NCBI GenBank assembly: GCA_034436155.1
Contig: DAOTVP010000040.1
Location: 1 to 64,000, forward strand
Reading direction: 5' to 3'
Source: GCA-2794515 sp034436155
GTDB lineage: Bacteria > Chloroflexota > Anaerolineae > Aggregatilineales > Phototrophicaceae
DNA: 64,000 nt
A program made the translations under genes and the position numbers. This document shows positions 26,657 through 38,300 of this stretch, piece by piece (position 1 is the stretch's first letter; every line of letters starts with the position of its first letter). The notes under the pieces were generated by a model, which saw only the letters and a list, made by a program, of their open reading frames with translations, ran no database searches and was not told the DNA's origin.

Positions 26657-28339
26657 ATGTTTCAATCAGAGAAAATGCGATTACTAAATACCATGAACAC
26701 CATCCAACGCTCGCGCTTACAATTTGCCAGGGCAGTGTTAGCCACAGTATTTTTAACCAATGTGGGTGGCGTTATTGCCCAACTATTTATCATCTCATCG
26801 GGTGTACAAATCAGTCCATACAGTACAGTCATAACTGGTTTTTTTGCGCTGATTTGCATCGGATTGTGGAGATTATTAAATCGCGGATGGGTTGAATTAG
26901 TTGCCATCATATTGGTGCTGGGGTTGACATTTTCAACGCTTGTGATTAATGCTTTAAGCGTCAATTTATTTGTAGCCGTCCTTGCGGTTATTGTCGCCTC
27001 AACCCTCATCAACAATTGGCTGTATGGCGCTGTAGTGGTTGTCATTTGTGCCAATTATGTTTATGATATTTTACGCCTTGTCCAAGAATATGGTCTCGAA
27101 GTTCGTCCAGAAGGTGTCACATTGGTTGTATCGTTGGCGACCATCGTGACCTTATCTGTAGCCACCCGTTTTTTGATTGGCACGGCACAAAATACCGCTA
27201 ACGAAGCCCAACGTACCACCACCTTGCTCCGCACGACTGCCGATATTTCGCAAATTACATCCACCTTGCTCGACCTCGATGAATTATTCTCGCGTGCCGT
27301 AGAACTCATCCGTGACCGCTTTGTGTATTATCATGTGCAAATCTTTTTGGTGGATGATAACCGCGAATATGCCAATTTGGTCGCCAGCACGGGTGAAATT
27401 GGGCAGATGTTATTAGAGCGCAAGCATCGGTTGCCCGTTGGGTCTGCCAGCGTGATTGGGCGTGTGACGCAAATCGGCAATCCCGTGATTGCCACCGATA
27501 CCGATGCCAAAACGGTGTTGCATTCGCGCAACGAATTGCTCCCCAACACGCGCTCTGAATTGGCGGTGGCGATTACCGATGGGGAACGCATCATCGGCGC
27601 GTTGGATGTGCAAAGTACGCGCCCCAACGCTTTTTCGGATGTGGATATTCAATCGTTGCAAGTGGTCGCCAATCAGTTGGGGACGGCTATCCGCAATGCC
27701 CGATTATTCGAGGCGCAAGCCACGAGTTTACAAGAAAATAAACGCTTGTTTTTAGAATCTGAAGCCAACCTGCGCGAAATCCAACGCCTGAATAAACAAC
27801 TGACGCGCAAAGCATGGGGCGATTATCTGCTGGATAAGAGAGATTTATCGGGGATTACGCTTGGAATGCTTGCCGATGCCATCGAAAAAGATGCCGAATG
27901 GACACCCCGTATGATAGAAGCCAGCCAACGTCGCAGACCGAATATTGTCAAGTTAGATGATAGCCATTCTTCTGTGATTGCTGTGCCGATTGTGTTGCGC
28001 GGGGAAGTCATCGGCGCCATCGAAGTCCAGACATCGGATGAAATTCGCCAAGATGACTCGGTCGATATTGTCCAAGCGGTTGCCCAACGCTTGGCGCTCA
28101 GTTTAGATAATGCCCGCTTGTTTGAAGAAACACAACTCAATGTGCAACAACAACAAGCCATCAACACCATTGTGGGACAATTCCAATCGGCGGTCAATGT
28201 GGATGAATTGCTCCAAATGACCCTGACAGAAATTGGGCAATTGGTCGGCGCAAAAGCGGGGACGATCCGCTTGGGTAGCGCCTTAGTGAGAACAGACAAT
28301 CCATCAGACCTGCAAAATGGCAATGGGAAGGTGAAATAA
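26657..28339 (+). CDS. Membrane GAF sensor protein B, no output domain
   Basis: This 560-residue paralogue of protein A has the same order: about six membrane segments (to residue 180), GAF (about 210-360, YYHVQIFLVDD and ALDVQSTRPNAF), a linker with KAWGDYL, a short GAF-like domain (VPIVLRGEVIGAIEVQ) and the tail AINTIVGQFQ to GTIRL. The strongest match to protein A is in the first GAF; the membrane part is more diverged, suggesting different stimuli. Its stop overlaps the next start as TAATG. Confidence 0.85.
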   Translation: MFQSEKMRLLNTMNTIQRSRLQFARAVLATVFLTNVGGVIAQLFIISSGVQISPYSTVITGFFALICIGLWRLLNRGWVELVAIILVLGLTFSTLVINALSVNLFVAVLAVIVASTLINNWLYGAVVVVICANYVYDILRLVQEYGLEVRPEGVTLVVSLATIVTLSVATRFLIGTAQNTANEAQRTTTLLRTTADISQITSTLLDLDELFSRAVELIRDRFVYYHVQIFLVDDNREYANLVASTGEIGQMLLERKHRLPVGSASVIGRVTQIGNPVIATDTDAKTVLHSRNELLPNTRSELAVAITDGERIIGALDVQSTRPNAFSDVDIQSLQVVANQLGTAIRNARLFEAQATSLQENKRLFLESEANLREIQRLNKQLTRKAWGDYLLDKRDLSGITLGMLADAIEKDAEWTPRMIEASQRRRPNIVKLDDSHSSVIAVPIVLRGEVIGAIEVQTSDEIRQDDSVDIVQAVAQRLALSLDNARLFEETQLNVQQQQAINTIVGQFQSAVNVDELLQMTLTEIGQLVGAKAGTIRLGSALVRTDNPSDLQNGNGKVK

Positions 28340-30054
28340 TGCAAAAATCTCGTCAATTGCCCCTCGGATTGGGCTTGAGATATAACTACACCGATTACTT
28401 TCAGCGCCAACGGGCAATCAGTTTGCTGTATCTGATGCTGATTATTGGCATCGGCACAATCGTGTTGCTTGCTATTAACCTCGCTAATGCCATCATCAAC
28501 CGCACCCCATTTTTGCCACGCGATTACATCCCCCTGATTGCTTTGTTATTCGCCTTTTTCGTCACCTATCTGGTACAAAATGGACGCATTATTTGGGCGA
28601 CATGGTTATTGGTCGGGGTGATATTTGCCCTGCTCATTGTTGTGCAAGAGACTTCATCTGTCCTCACATGGTCGACTATGAATGCCATGGTGATGGTGAC
28701 GGCGGGATTATTGCTCAATCGGTTATCGGTTTTTATGGTTGGGGTCGCGCTCATCGTGAATTTAGTGCGAGTTGCCGTCAATACCAATTTATCATTTGGT
28801 GATGTGCTGGCACAGGGATATGGCACAACCTTCGTTTTGCTGATTATTATGATCATTTTCTTCTTTTTGTTTAGCGGTCTATTTGAAGATGCCGTGCGCC
28901 GACAAGTAGATGGCACTGAGCAAATGACCGCCGTTGGCAAATTTCTGCGCCGTATTCCACGCAAAAAAGAAAACGAAACATATATCGCCGTTATCAACTT
29001 CATCCGCAATGAATTGCATTATAATTTTGCACAAATCTTTTTAGTAGATGACGATACGGGCTTGCTCACGACCCGTATTCGGACAGGTTTGGGGGTCTCA
29101 TCGGATGCAATATACTCCAATATCCGTGTGAGTGATACCAGCGCCCTCATGCAAGCCCTCCGCACCAAAGAAAGTGTTATCGTTGATCGGCGACAATCAG
29201 ATAATCGGCGTGAGCATTTTTTGCCGTCAACGGTGTATAGTGTGGCGTTGCCCGTGATTATTCGGGATGATGTGGTGGCGGTGATAGATGTGCAACATTC
29301 CGAAGGACAGTTTAATCGGATGCGGATGTACGCCTTAGAATTATTGACCGAAGGCTTGAGCTTGGTCTTAGACGATCTAACCACCATTAACGCCTTGCGC
29401 CTCGTCCTCAATGACCAAAGTGCCACGCTCGATAATGTGCGCCGTCAACTAAACAAATATAAACAATACGAAAAACAAGTTGTGGGTGGTGTTTGGGATG
29501 AATATTTACAAGGGCGTGGTTACGAAGCCATCGGTTTCGATTTGACCTTTACCGAAACAGCCCAACCGCTGTTGTCGCCTGCATTTGATTTACCCGATGA
29601 TATTGCCCCATCGCTCGAAAGCCGCGAAGTGCATGTCGAACTCGATAGCAATGGTCATCGTGTTTATGTGCCGATTATCTTGCGGGGCGAAATATTGGGG
29701 GTGTTACGCTTTATTTTGCCCGCCGATAAACCACCCTCAGAACGTCAACTCGATTTAATTCAGAGTGTGGTAGACCGTTTGGCGTTGGCGCTCGAAAATA
29801 AACGGCTATTTGAACAAAGCCGTAGCCAAGCCATACGAGAACGCAAAGCCAACGAAGTCGCCAGAGAACTCATCGGTGCGACCGAAGTCCGCGATGTTTT
29901 GAATTTGGCGGCGCAAATGTTTAACGAGGCGCTCGGCGCGATTCATACCCGCATTCAATTACAACCCGATGTTATGAAAGCCCCAACGCTCACTCATGAA
30001 GTACCAGCTATCCCAACCGATACGCAATCTATGGGAGATGAAGCCGATGCCTAA
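28339..30054 (+). CDS. Membrane GAF sensor protein C, no output domain
   Basis: This 571-residue third paralogue starts on the last base of the previous stop. It has about six membrane segments (residues 25-190), a GAF domain (about 225-375; YNFAQIFLVDD), a linker containing GVWDEYL, a short GAF-like domain (VPIILRGEILGVLRF) and a tail beginning RKANEVAREL. Its first GAF is the most divergent of the series: the GEAG-like segment and the stretch around RRQSDNRREHF differ from A and B. The end overlaps the next start by 8 bases. Confidence 0.85.
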   Translation: MQKSRQLPLGLGLRYNYTDYFQRQRAISLLYLMLIIGIGTIVLLAINLANAIINRTPFLPRDYIPLIALLFAFFVTYLVQNGRIIWATWLLVGVIFALLIVVQETSSVLTWSTMNAMVMVTAGLLLNRLSVFMVGVALIVNLVRVAVNTNLSFGDVLAQGYGTTFVLLIIMIIFFFLFSGLFEDAVRRQVDGTEQMTAVGKFLRRIPRKKENETYIAVINFIRNELHYNFAQIFLVDDDTGLLTTRIRTGLGVSSDAIYSNIRVSDTSALMQALRTKESVIVDRRQSDNRREHFLPSTVYSVALPVIIRDDVVAVIDVQHSEGQFNRMRMYALELLTEGLSLVLDDLTTINALRLVLNDQSATLDNVRRQLNKYKQYEKQVVGGVWDEYLQGRGYEAIGFDLTFTETAQPLLSPAFDLPDDIAPSLESREVHVELDSNGHRVYVPIILRGEILGVLRFILPADKPPSERQLDLIQSVVDRLALALENKRLFEQSRSQAIRERKANEVARELIGATEVRDVLNLAAQMFNEALGAIHTRIQLQPDVMKAPTLTHEVPAIPTDTQSMGDEADA

Positions 30055-32350
30055 TCCGATCCAACGTTTATTTGCACAATTGCCCCTTTGGGGGAGGTTG
30101 TCTATCACCCTTTTTATCGCCATTGCCACACCAACCATTATCGCCTTTTTCTTCATTGAACGCGAAATTCGGGTGACTGATGTCGAAAATTTGCAGACCT
30201 ATATCGCTTTTCAGGGCAATCAACGACGCGATAGTGTCAACTTATTCTTCACCTCAACATTGCTCGCCATGTCCGATTTTGCCGAGAACGAATCGAATCG
30301 GGGTTTCTTGATTCGTCTGATGTCGTTTAATAGTCAGGTCAATGAAGTCCGTAATGCGTTGATAGAACAAATGGAAACGCGACTCACATCACCCGGCTTA
30401 TTCACACAAATTGAATTACTGAATATGGATGGTGAAGTGTTGCTGAGTAATACCAATTTCGTGCGTGGGCAACGCGAGTTTGTCGTCCCCATTGGGACAG
30501 ATAAATCGGGCGAAGCCGCCTATCAGATCGCGCTGAATTCACAATTCACAAACCGCACGCTCTCGCTGATTGCTTGGGGGACATCCGATTCGCCCCGTAT
30601 TCAAGTGGTGTATGTGGTGAGCAATATCGAAGGGGCGGTTGGGTATATCGTTGGGACAATTAACCTTGCGAGCGGGTTATTGCCACGCCTATCATCCGAT
30701 GCGGGGTTTGTAGACGTGTTCAGTTATTTGGCGACTAGCGATGGTTTGGTCATCACAACAGAGGATTATCGCGCACAAGCAATCGTATCGGCACAAGCCA
30801 GTCCCATTTTAGATGCCCTTGTGCAAGATACAAGCACACAAATTTATCGTGTTGGCGGATCACAATATGTTGGGCATTATGCCCACATCGATAATACACC
30901 CTTCGCGTTCATCACCGAAGCGCCGTTACAAGTATCGTTTGTGAACAATTTGGTCACGCTCATCCAACAATTCCCGCTTTTGATTTTGATTTTGTTGGTG
31001 ATATGGGTGATATTGACCTTTTTAACCTATGTGTCTTTGGCGCAACCGCTTCAAGAACTAAACGCGGTCGTGCGAGCGGTGAATGATGGCAATTATACCA
31101 TGCCCATCTCGATGGTTTATCGCAATGACGATATTGGCGTGTTGGCGCGGACGATTGCCAACACCCGTGAACAAGTTCAGCGTTTGCTCTCCGATTTACA
31201 AGAGCGAATTGCGGCGCGGGTACGCGATTTGCAAGCCACCCAAGAGGTGAGCCGTTTTGCCGCCAACCAACGCGAACCGCAAGCCTTAATGGATAAAGTT
31301 GTCGATTTGATTGTTAATGTCTTCCCCAATATTTATCATGCACAAATTTTTATGTTGGATGATGATGGACAATTCGCCGTTTTGCGTGCCAGTACGGGCG
31401 AAGCGGGGCGCAACCTATTGGCGCGTGGGCATCGACTACAAGTCGGTAGCCAGAGCGTGATTGGGCGTTGTACTGATGAAGCGCGGGTGGTGATTGCCAG
31501 AGATACCCTTGAGAGCGATGTGCATCGTAAAAATGAATTTCTGCTCGAAACCCGCGCAGAATTGGCGATTCCCCTCAAAATTGGCGATAGAATTATCGGC
31601 GCATTAGATGTACAAAGCAAACTGCGCGATAGCTTCAACGAAGAACAAGTCAATATTTTGCAGACGATGGCAGACCAAATTGCCATCGCGATTGAAAACA
31701 CCCGTCTGTATCAAGAATCTTTACGGCGCTTAGAAGAACTCACTGTGAGCAACCGCGTGGCAACTCGTGGGACATGGGTGGAGTATATGAATTATCGGCG
31801 TGAAATTGCCCTGATGAGTCAGTATGGGGTAGATGGCGTTACCCCAATGATCGATAGCCAATTGCGCGAATCGGCTTTGCAACAAGGCATTGCTGTGATT
31901 GGCGCAGAGACACCCCATAATACCATCCCGTTTGTTGTGCCGATTCAATTGCGCGGTCAGACATTGGGTGTGGTCGAATGGGAATTCCCAACAAGCGATT
32001 TTAGCCAAGAGAAGGTACAATTGGCATTAGAATTGGTTAGTCGTCTGGCGCTCAGTTTAGATAATGCCCGCCTGTTTGAAGAAAGCCAACGGGCGATTGA
32101 ACGCGAGCGGTTGGTGAATGATATTGCCGCCAAATTGACCGCTCAAACCGAAATTGATGCTATTTTACAAACGGCTGTGCGCGAGGTTGGGCAAGCCTTG
32201 CGCGTACCGTTAGTGAGCATTAACTTGGCGTTGGCGAAAGCATCGAATAAAATCACCGAACCGCCAACCATTCGCCGAACCGTCACCAGCAAATTGCCCA
32301 ATCTCGATGAAGATGACAATCATCTGTCTGATAACGGACATTCAGAGTAG
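30047..32350 (+). CDS. Extracytoplasmic sensor-HAMP-GAF protein, no output domain
   Basis: This 767-residue protein has one membrane segment near residues 17-36, an extracytoplasmic domain of about 270 residues resembling a Cache-type sensor, a second membrane segment (LLILILLVIWVILTF), a HAMP domain (QPLQELNAVVRAVNDGNY), a coiled coil, a complete GAF (NIYHAQIFMLDD to ALDVQSKLRDSF), a linker with GTWVEYM, a short GAF-like domain and the truncated-GAF tail RLVNDIAAKL. It looks like the front third of the giant kinase without the rest. The start at 30047 follows GGGAGATGAAG and lies inside the previous gene's last codons. Confidence 0.85.
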   Translation: MPNPIQRLFAQLPLWGRLSITLFIAIATPTIIAFFFIEREIRVTDVENLQTYIAFQGNQRRDSVNLFFTSTLLAMSDFAENESNRGFLIRLMSFNSQVNEVRNALIEQMETRLTSPGLFTQIELLNMDGEVLLSNTNFVRGQREFVVPIGTDKSGEAAYQIALNSQFTNRTLSLIAWGTSDSPRIQVVYVVSNIEGAVGYIVGTINLASGLLPRLSSDAGFVDVFSYLATSDGLVITTEDYRAQAIVSAQASPILDALVQDTSTQIYRVGGSQYVGHYAHIDNTPFAFITEAPLQVSFVNNLVTLIQQFPLLILILLVIWVILTFLTYVSLAQPLQELNAVVRAVNDGNYTMPISMVYRNDDIGVLARTIANTREQVQRLLSDLQERIAARVRDLQATQEVSRFAANQREPQALMDKVVDLIVNVFPNIYHAQIFMLDDDGQFAVLRASTGEAGRNLLARGHRLQVGSQSVIGRCTDEARVVIARDTLESDVHRKNEFLLETRAELAIPLKIGDRIIGALDVQSKLRDSFNEEQVNILQTMADQIAIAIENTRLYQESLRRLEELTVSNRVATRGTWVEYMNYRREIALMSQYGVDGVTPMIDSQLRESALQQGIAVIGAETPHNTIPFVVPIQLRGQTLGVVEWEFPTSDFSQEKVQLALELVSRLALSLDNARLFEESQRAIERERLVNDIAAKLTAQTEIDAILQTAVREVGQALRVPLVSINLALAKASNKITEPPTIRRTVTSKLPNLDEDDNHLSDNGHSE

Positions 32351-32359
32351 GGATAAGAT

Positions 32360-35300
32360 ATGACACAACCAACATCTGTCGATCGGCTCACATCAAACAC
32401 TTGGCTCTCTGCGCTCTTTGCGACATCCTCTCTGCAAAGGCGAGTGATACGGCGCTTGCGCGTTTTGCTGATGGTGATATTCATCTTGAGTGCGTTGTTT
32501 GTCTTCACGAATCGCCAAAATACAACCGTGACTACCTTTACACGCTTTACAGAAGGGTCACTTTCTGCGCTAGAGACGCAAGTTATCAATCATTTGTCTG
32601 ACCCCATTAATACCATCTCGCGCCTTGCCAATAGCACAACCAATCGTCTGTACGCACAAGGCTTGGTGCGACTCACCACCACAGCACAGTTTAACCCAAC
32701 CATGAACGATCTACAAACCGATATGTTGCGTGCATTTGATGATATTGTTGGGTTATGGCGCAATCTCTATAATGGCGCACGCTATATTTTACGCGATGGT
32801 CGGGTATGGGGAGAGGTCATCAATTTACCCAATGAAACCCGTATTTCGGCAGAAGTGTCGCGCACACTTCCGTTGGATGACACCCTCTTAAGGGCATTGT
32901 TATCACGGGCGCAAGTGGGTGTCCCTTTTTTGAGCATGGAACGCCTTGTCATTAACGATGAAACGCAGAATATCCTCAAAATTAATATCCCCGTTACGGC
33001 GTTGGGCAATAACGCCAATATCCTCGGCTTTACTCAGCTAGAGATTCGTTTAGATGTCCTCAACAGCGCCATCAATGATGCGATCACAGATGCGCTCGTT
33101 CAACAAGAGGGCAGGCAGGTGATTCTGGTGGATGGTCAAAATCAGATTATCGCCACATCCGCTAATTTTTCGCTGGATGCCGAACAAATCAACGCCTTTT
33201 TAGACCGTAATCGAGGGCGGTTAATCTTACAAGATTTAGGTGAAACGGGTTATGTGGTATCGGCTTCACCGGTCGGCAATTATAGCGGTATCAATATGGA
33301 TTGGCGTATCATCATCCTCGACAATAGGAATATGGTGATAACCCCCACCAATATCTCATCAGGCGTTGTGATTGTCGTAATTGGCATTATTTTGCTCACC
33401 TTAATCGTCCTTGTTCGGCTCATTTTTGAACCCATTTTGAGTCCATTACAGGTTATCAATGGGGCATTGCAACGCTTGGTGCGCGATAATCAACATCTCG
33501 CGCTTGAATCGCGTTTCACCACCGAAATAAGCGCCCAACCTGATGAAGTGGCGCAAATTTTAGGCGCGATAGATTATTTGGGGCGCTCGCTCAAGCAGAT
33601 GGCGGATGCGGTTAGCGAACAATTCAAACGCCGTAACCGTGAACTCGAAGTGGCGACACGAATTGGGCGAGAAGTCGCTAATTTATATGATATTGACCAA
33701 TTGGTGAACCGCGCCATCAATTTAATCTGTAGCGAATTTGGGTTTTATCATGCCCAAGTCTTCTTGGTGGATGATGCGCGGATGAATGCCGTGTTGTGTT
33801 ATAGTTATGGTAAAGCGGGCGAAAAATTGCTCGCGCAAAATTTTAAGATTCCCATTGGGTCAGAATCGGTTATCGGCACTGTCACCAGCAAAGGGCAGGC
33901 GGTCATCGTTAATGATACACAGTGGCGCGATAAGTCTGCTCCTTATGCCCAAAATCCAGTTTTGACCGAAACCCGCGCCGAATTGGGGTTGCCCCTTCGC
34001 AGTGGCGGGCAGGTAATTGGGGTATTGGATATTCAAAGCCGCACCACCAACGCCTTCAAAGAAGATGATTTACCTGTGTATAGCTTGCTCGCAGACCAAT
34101 TGGCGGTTGCCATCACCACGGCACGCATTTTGACCCAAAACGAAAAACGGATTCAACAAATTGATAGCCTCAATAAACAACTCACCCGTATCGCGTGGGA
34201 ATCTGCTGAACAACGGATTCAATTAGATAGCAGTTATGTCTACAATTTGGTCGATGTCGAACAAAAAGACCCGCTTCATCCCACCGAAAATGCCCTCCAG
34301 ACCCCCATCGTGATTCGCGGTGAGCGCATTGGTAACATGATTGCGTTGCCCGATGCCAATCAAGAATTGAGCGAAGGCGATCGGGTGATTTTGCAAGCTG
34401 TGGCGAGTCGTGTGGCGTTGGCAATCGAAAACGCCCGCCTGTTCCAAGAGACCCAAAACAGCCTTGCAGAGACATCCACCTTGTATCAATTGAGCCAATA
34501 TCTGAACGAAGCCGATTCATTGGATGAAATTTTGCAATCCATCATCATTTCGATGACGACCGATGCGTCTGGCGGGCAGATTTGGATGTTTAACGAGACC
34601 GAAATTGAAGACAATGCCAAACCGATATGGGGACAGCTCATTTCAGATTATACCATCCGCTCGCGCCAATCAGGTGATGAAAACTTGGTGGGGTTGCGGT
34701 TACGACTGACTGATCACGCCTTTTTGCGCGATATACAACCAGATCGTATCGCGCTCATCAACAATGCCCAAGAAGATGCGCGGGTCGACCGCTTATTATT
34801 GAATGTGTTGGAGCGCCTGAATGCGATGGCGCTAGTCCTCATCCCCTTGAGTGTGCGTGGTGTATGGCGCGGATTTATCACCATTGATTTTGCAGAGCCA
34901 CGCCAATTTAGTGACCGTGAAGGGCGCATTTTTAGCGCCCTCAGCGACCAAGCAGGTGTCGCTATTGATAACCGTTTGTTGTTACGCAAAACCGAAGAAG
35001 AGGTGGCGCGGAATGAAAATCTATATGCCGCCAGTCGCATTATCAACACCTCGCAAACCAGTAAAGATTTGGTCTACGCGGCGGTAGCCACCAATACTAA
35101 CCCGCATCTGAATTTTGCCCTGAGTTTATTAGAAGGCGAACTCGACCCAACGGGGTGGCCCACCCAAGCCCGTATGGTGGCGCGATCTGAGCATGGCGCT
35201 ATCCATGAAATTGATGTGCTATATCCCATTTTTATCACCCCAGATTCACCCATGCGTCATCGTAACCCAGAAATTATCCTCGATGAAGCGCCCAACGACC

Positions 35301-38300
35301 CGAATGCGCCTAATCCTGTCAAGTGGATCCGCGCACAGGGGTATCGTTTTATGGCGATTTTCCCGCTCTTTAGCGCCAATCAACCGATTGCGTTGTTCCA
35401 TATTACATCGAACCAATTGCACGAGTTACAAGCTGACGAATATGAAGTGTATCGGGCGATGACTGGGCAAATGAGCAGTCAAATTCAGATTCGGCGCTTG
35501 CTCCAAACCGCACAATCAGCGTTGGATGAGACCAGTCGGTTGTATATTGCTAGTCGTGCCATCACCACCGCCCAGGATTTTGAAGAATTATATACGGCGG
35601 CAATCGAACATCTCGCCCGCCCATTTTTGCTCAAAGAAGCCGATTCCAAAACAACCAGTTCGTTGGGCATTGCCTTGTTCCTCGCTTGGCCCTACCCAAC
35701 TCCCAACGCCCCGTATTTAGAAGTGGCATACGAATGGCATAACAATCCCGATACCCCCAAACAATTCACGCAAGGGGAACGAGTGCCTGCCGATGATTAT
35801 CCATACGGACGGCTTACCGAAGGGCGCGATTCAACCGTTGTATTCGAGAATATCATCCAAGCCGATGACCCCATTTTACGCAATGAGCCGATACTCCGCA
35901 CACGCTTGCTCGAAGCGGGTATTTGGAGTTTGGCGCTTGCGCCGATTCGCTCGCGGACGAAATGGTTTGGCGTGATCGCCTGCCAACATGAGCGCCCACG
36001 CGCTTTTAACGAACAATATGCCCGTTTTATGATGGCGCTGGCAGACCAAATCGCTATCGCGCTGGATAACATGCGGCTGGTCGAGGAAGCCCGATTCGAG
36101 GCATCTCGCGCTCAAATCGAGGCGCAACGCGCACTCGCCTTATCAGAAGCCGCCCAACTTGCCAACCGTATTGCAGGCGATGATATTGCCGTTGGCTTAG
36201 ATGAAATTTTTGCGCGTGTCGCAGAAGAGACCAATTTTGACCGTTGGTTGCTCATGCGCGTCAGCGAAACAGACCCCGACTTGCTCGAAACGCTGGTGGG
36301 TAAAATCCCAGATTACGATGAAGTGATGAGTTTGCAATATAACTTATATTTTGAATTGCCGATGATTGATAGTATGCGTCGGGGTAGCACGTTGCTCATC
36401 AATGACCCACTGAATTATCCCAGCGTGGCGATGATGGATGAGATGATTCAACAGGGGATTGTGACCTTCTTTGGCAAGCATATCGCCACACCTGTCACGC
36501 TTGGCGGGTTACGCTATGGCGTGATGATGATGGGGCGCAGTTTGGATGCGGAAGATTTGGATATTCGTGATCAGCAATTGGTCGAGACACTCGCCACCCA
36601 AGTCTCGATTGCGCTCGAAAATCGCCGTCTGTTCCGTCAGACGCAAAAAGAACAACAAAATCTCAAGTCGATTCTCGAAACATTACCCGCAGGCGTGTTG
36701 GTACTCGACCCCAAGACGCTCATCCCAATTCAATTTAACAACCAAGCACAGACGTATTTGGGGCAAGAAATTGATCCACTCACCCCGTTCAGCATCGAAA
36801 AATACAACCTCTATCGCACGGGGACGCAATTACCCTATCCACGCGATGAAATGCCGATTTTTATGGCGCTCATGACGGGTGAAGAATCGGCGACTGATGA
36901 TGTGGCGGTGATTGTGGATCAAATCCAGATTGACCTGTTGGTCAACGCCGCGCCCATTAAAGATGAGCATGGCAATATCCAGCAAATTGTGGTGGCGTTG
37001 CAAGATATCACCAGCTTACGCACGCTCGAAAATACGCTCCAAGAAAATCTGCGCGAGACGGTTTCGTTATACGAAGCGCAACGGCAACTCGCCGAAGCGG
37101 TGGGATTAAGCGATGTGTTGGATGTTGTCATCACCCATATTGGGTTGCAACAACCAATGGATGCCTATATTTTGGTGCGTGATATTCACCAAAAACCGAC
37201 TATCATACGCAGTCATACCCAATTGCTCGATTCTGCCGATGCGTTCATCCCACTCCTACACGACACCGACACGATTTTGGTCGACAATGTTGAAGAATCT
37301 AGGCATGTCCCCGATACATCGAGACACTTGTTGACCGAAGCGGGCATTTTCTCGATCATCACCATGCCCATCCGTGTTTCTACCAGCGAAAAACCGTATG
37401 GGTGGATTGTCGTTGTGGAACATGAACCGTATGCGCTCAGTTTGGATGACGAACGTATCTTCACCCAAATGCGCGATGTATCTGCGACTGCCATTGATAA
37501 TCGCTTACTGCTCGAATCGCAAGCCGCAACAGTGCGTGAAGTGCGCTTGCTGTATAATGCCACCAACAACATCGCTCGTTCTCGTGATGTGTCGCAATTG
37601 GTGGGTGTCCTCGAAGAGGCAATCGCTACTTTTAATGCCGATTACGCCTTCGGTTATCTCGACCCCGCCTTCGGCTTGGTCTTAGAAGGGGGAGTCTTGT
37701 TTAGTATGTCCAAGCCCGATGAGCCACCCGTTGATTTCATCAGTATTTTTGAGGGGTATGATATTCCGCCCGGTGGAGTTTACATCAACGATATTGAAGA
37801 GGTCATAGACCGCCTGCCCACCGAACAAGCCTTACTGGATGCGGGTATTTATGCGTTTGCGGCGATTCACATCCGTCCAAAAGATGTCAATTCGGGTTTT
37901 ATTGTCGTGGCATACCGCGATATTCATAATTTTACGGAAAGTGAAGACCGTTACTTGAATACGTTGGCGGATGGGTCTTCGGTGTTGCTGAATACCTTTA
38001 CGCTGATTGACCAAATCCAAAATTCGCTCGAAGAAACCAGCACGCTCTATCAAGCCAGTCGTAACCTCGCAAATGCGTCTGATGTGGATGAAATTTTGGA
38101 TGTATTGGTCAATTATCTCATCGCACCGCACATTAATCAGGTGTTTATCGCCTTGCTCGATGAGAATAATACGTGGCAATCTCAGGGCGCGAATGCCCAA
38201 ATTGTCGCCAGTTGGAGCGATGCGGATGCTGTTGATTTGATAGAGATGGTTCTCACTCGTGACCAATTCCCCGCCTGGAGTTTGTTGTCGAGCCAGTCTT

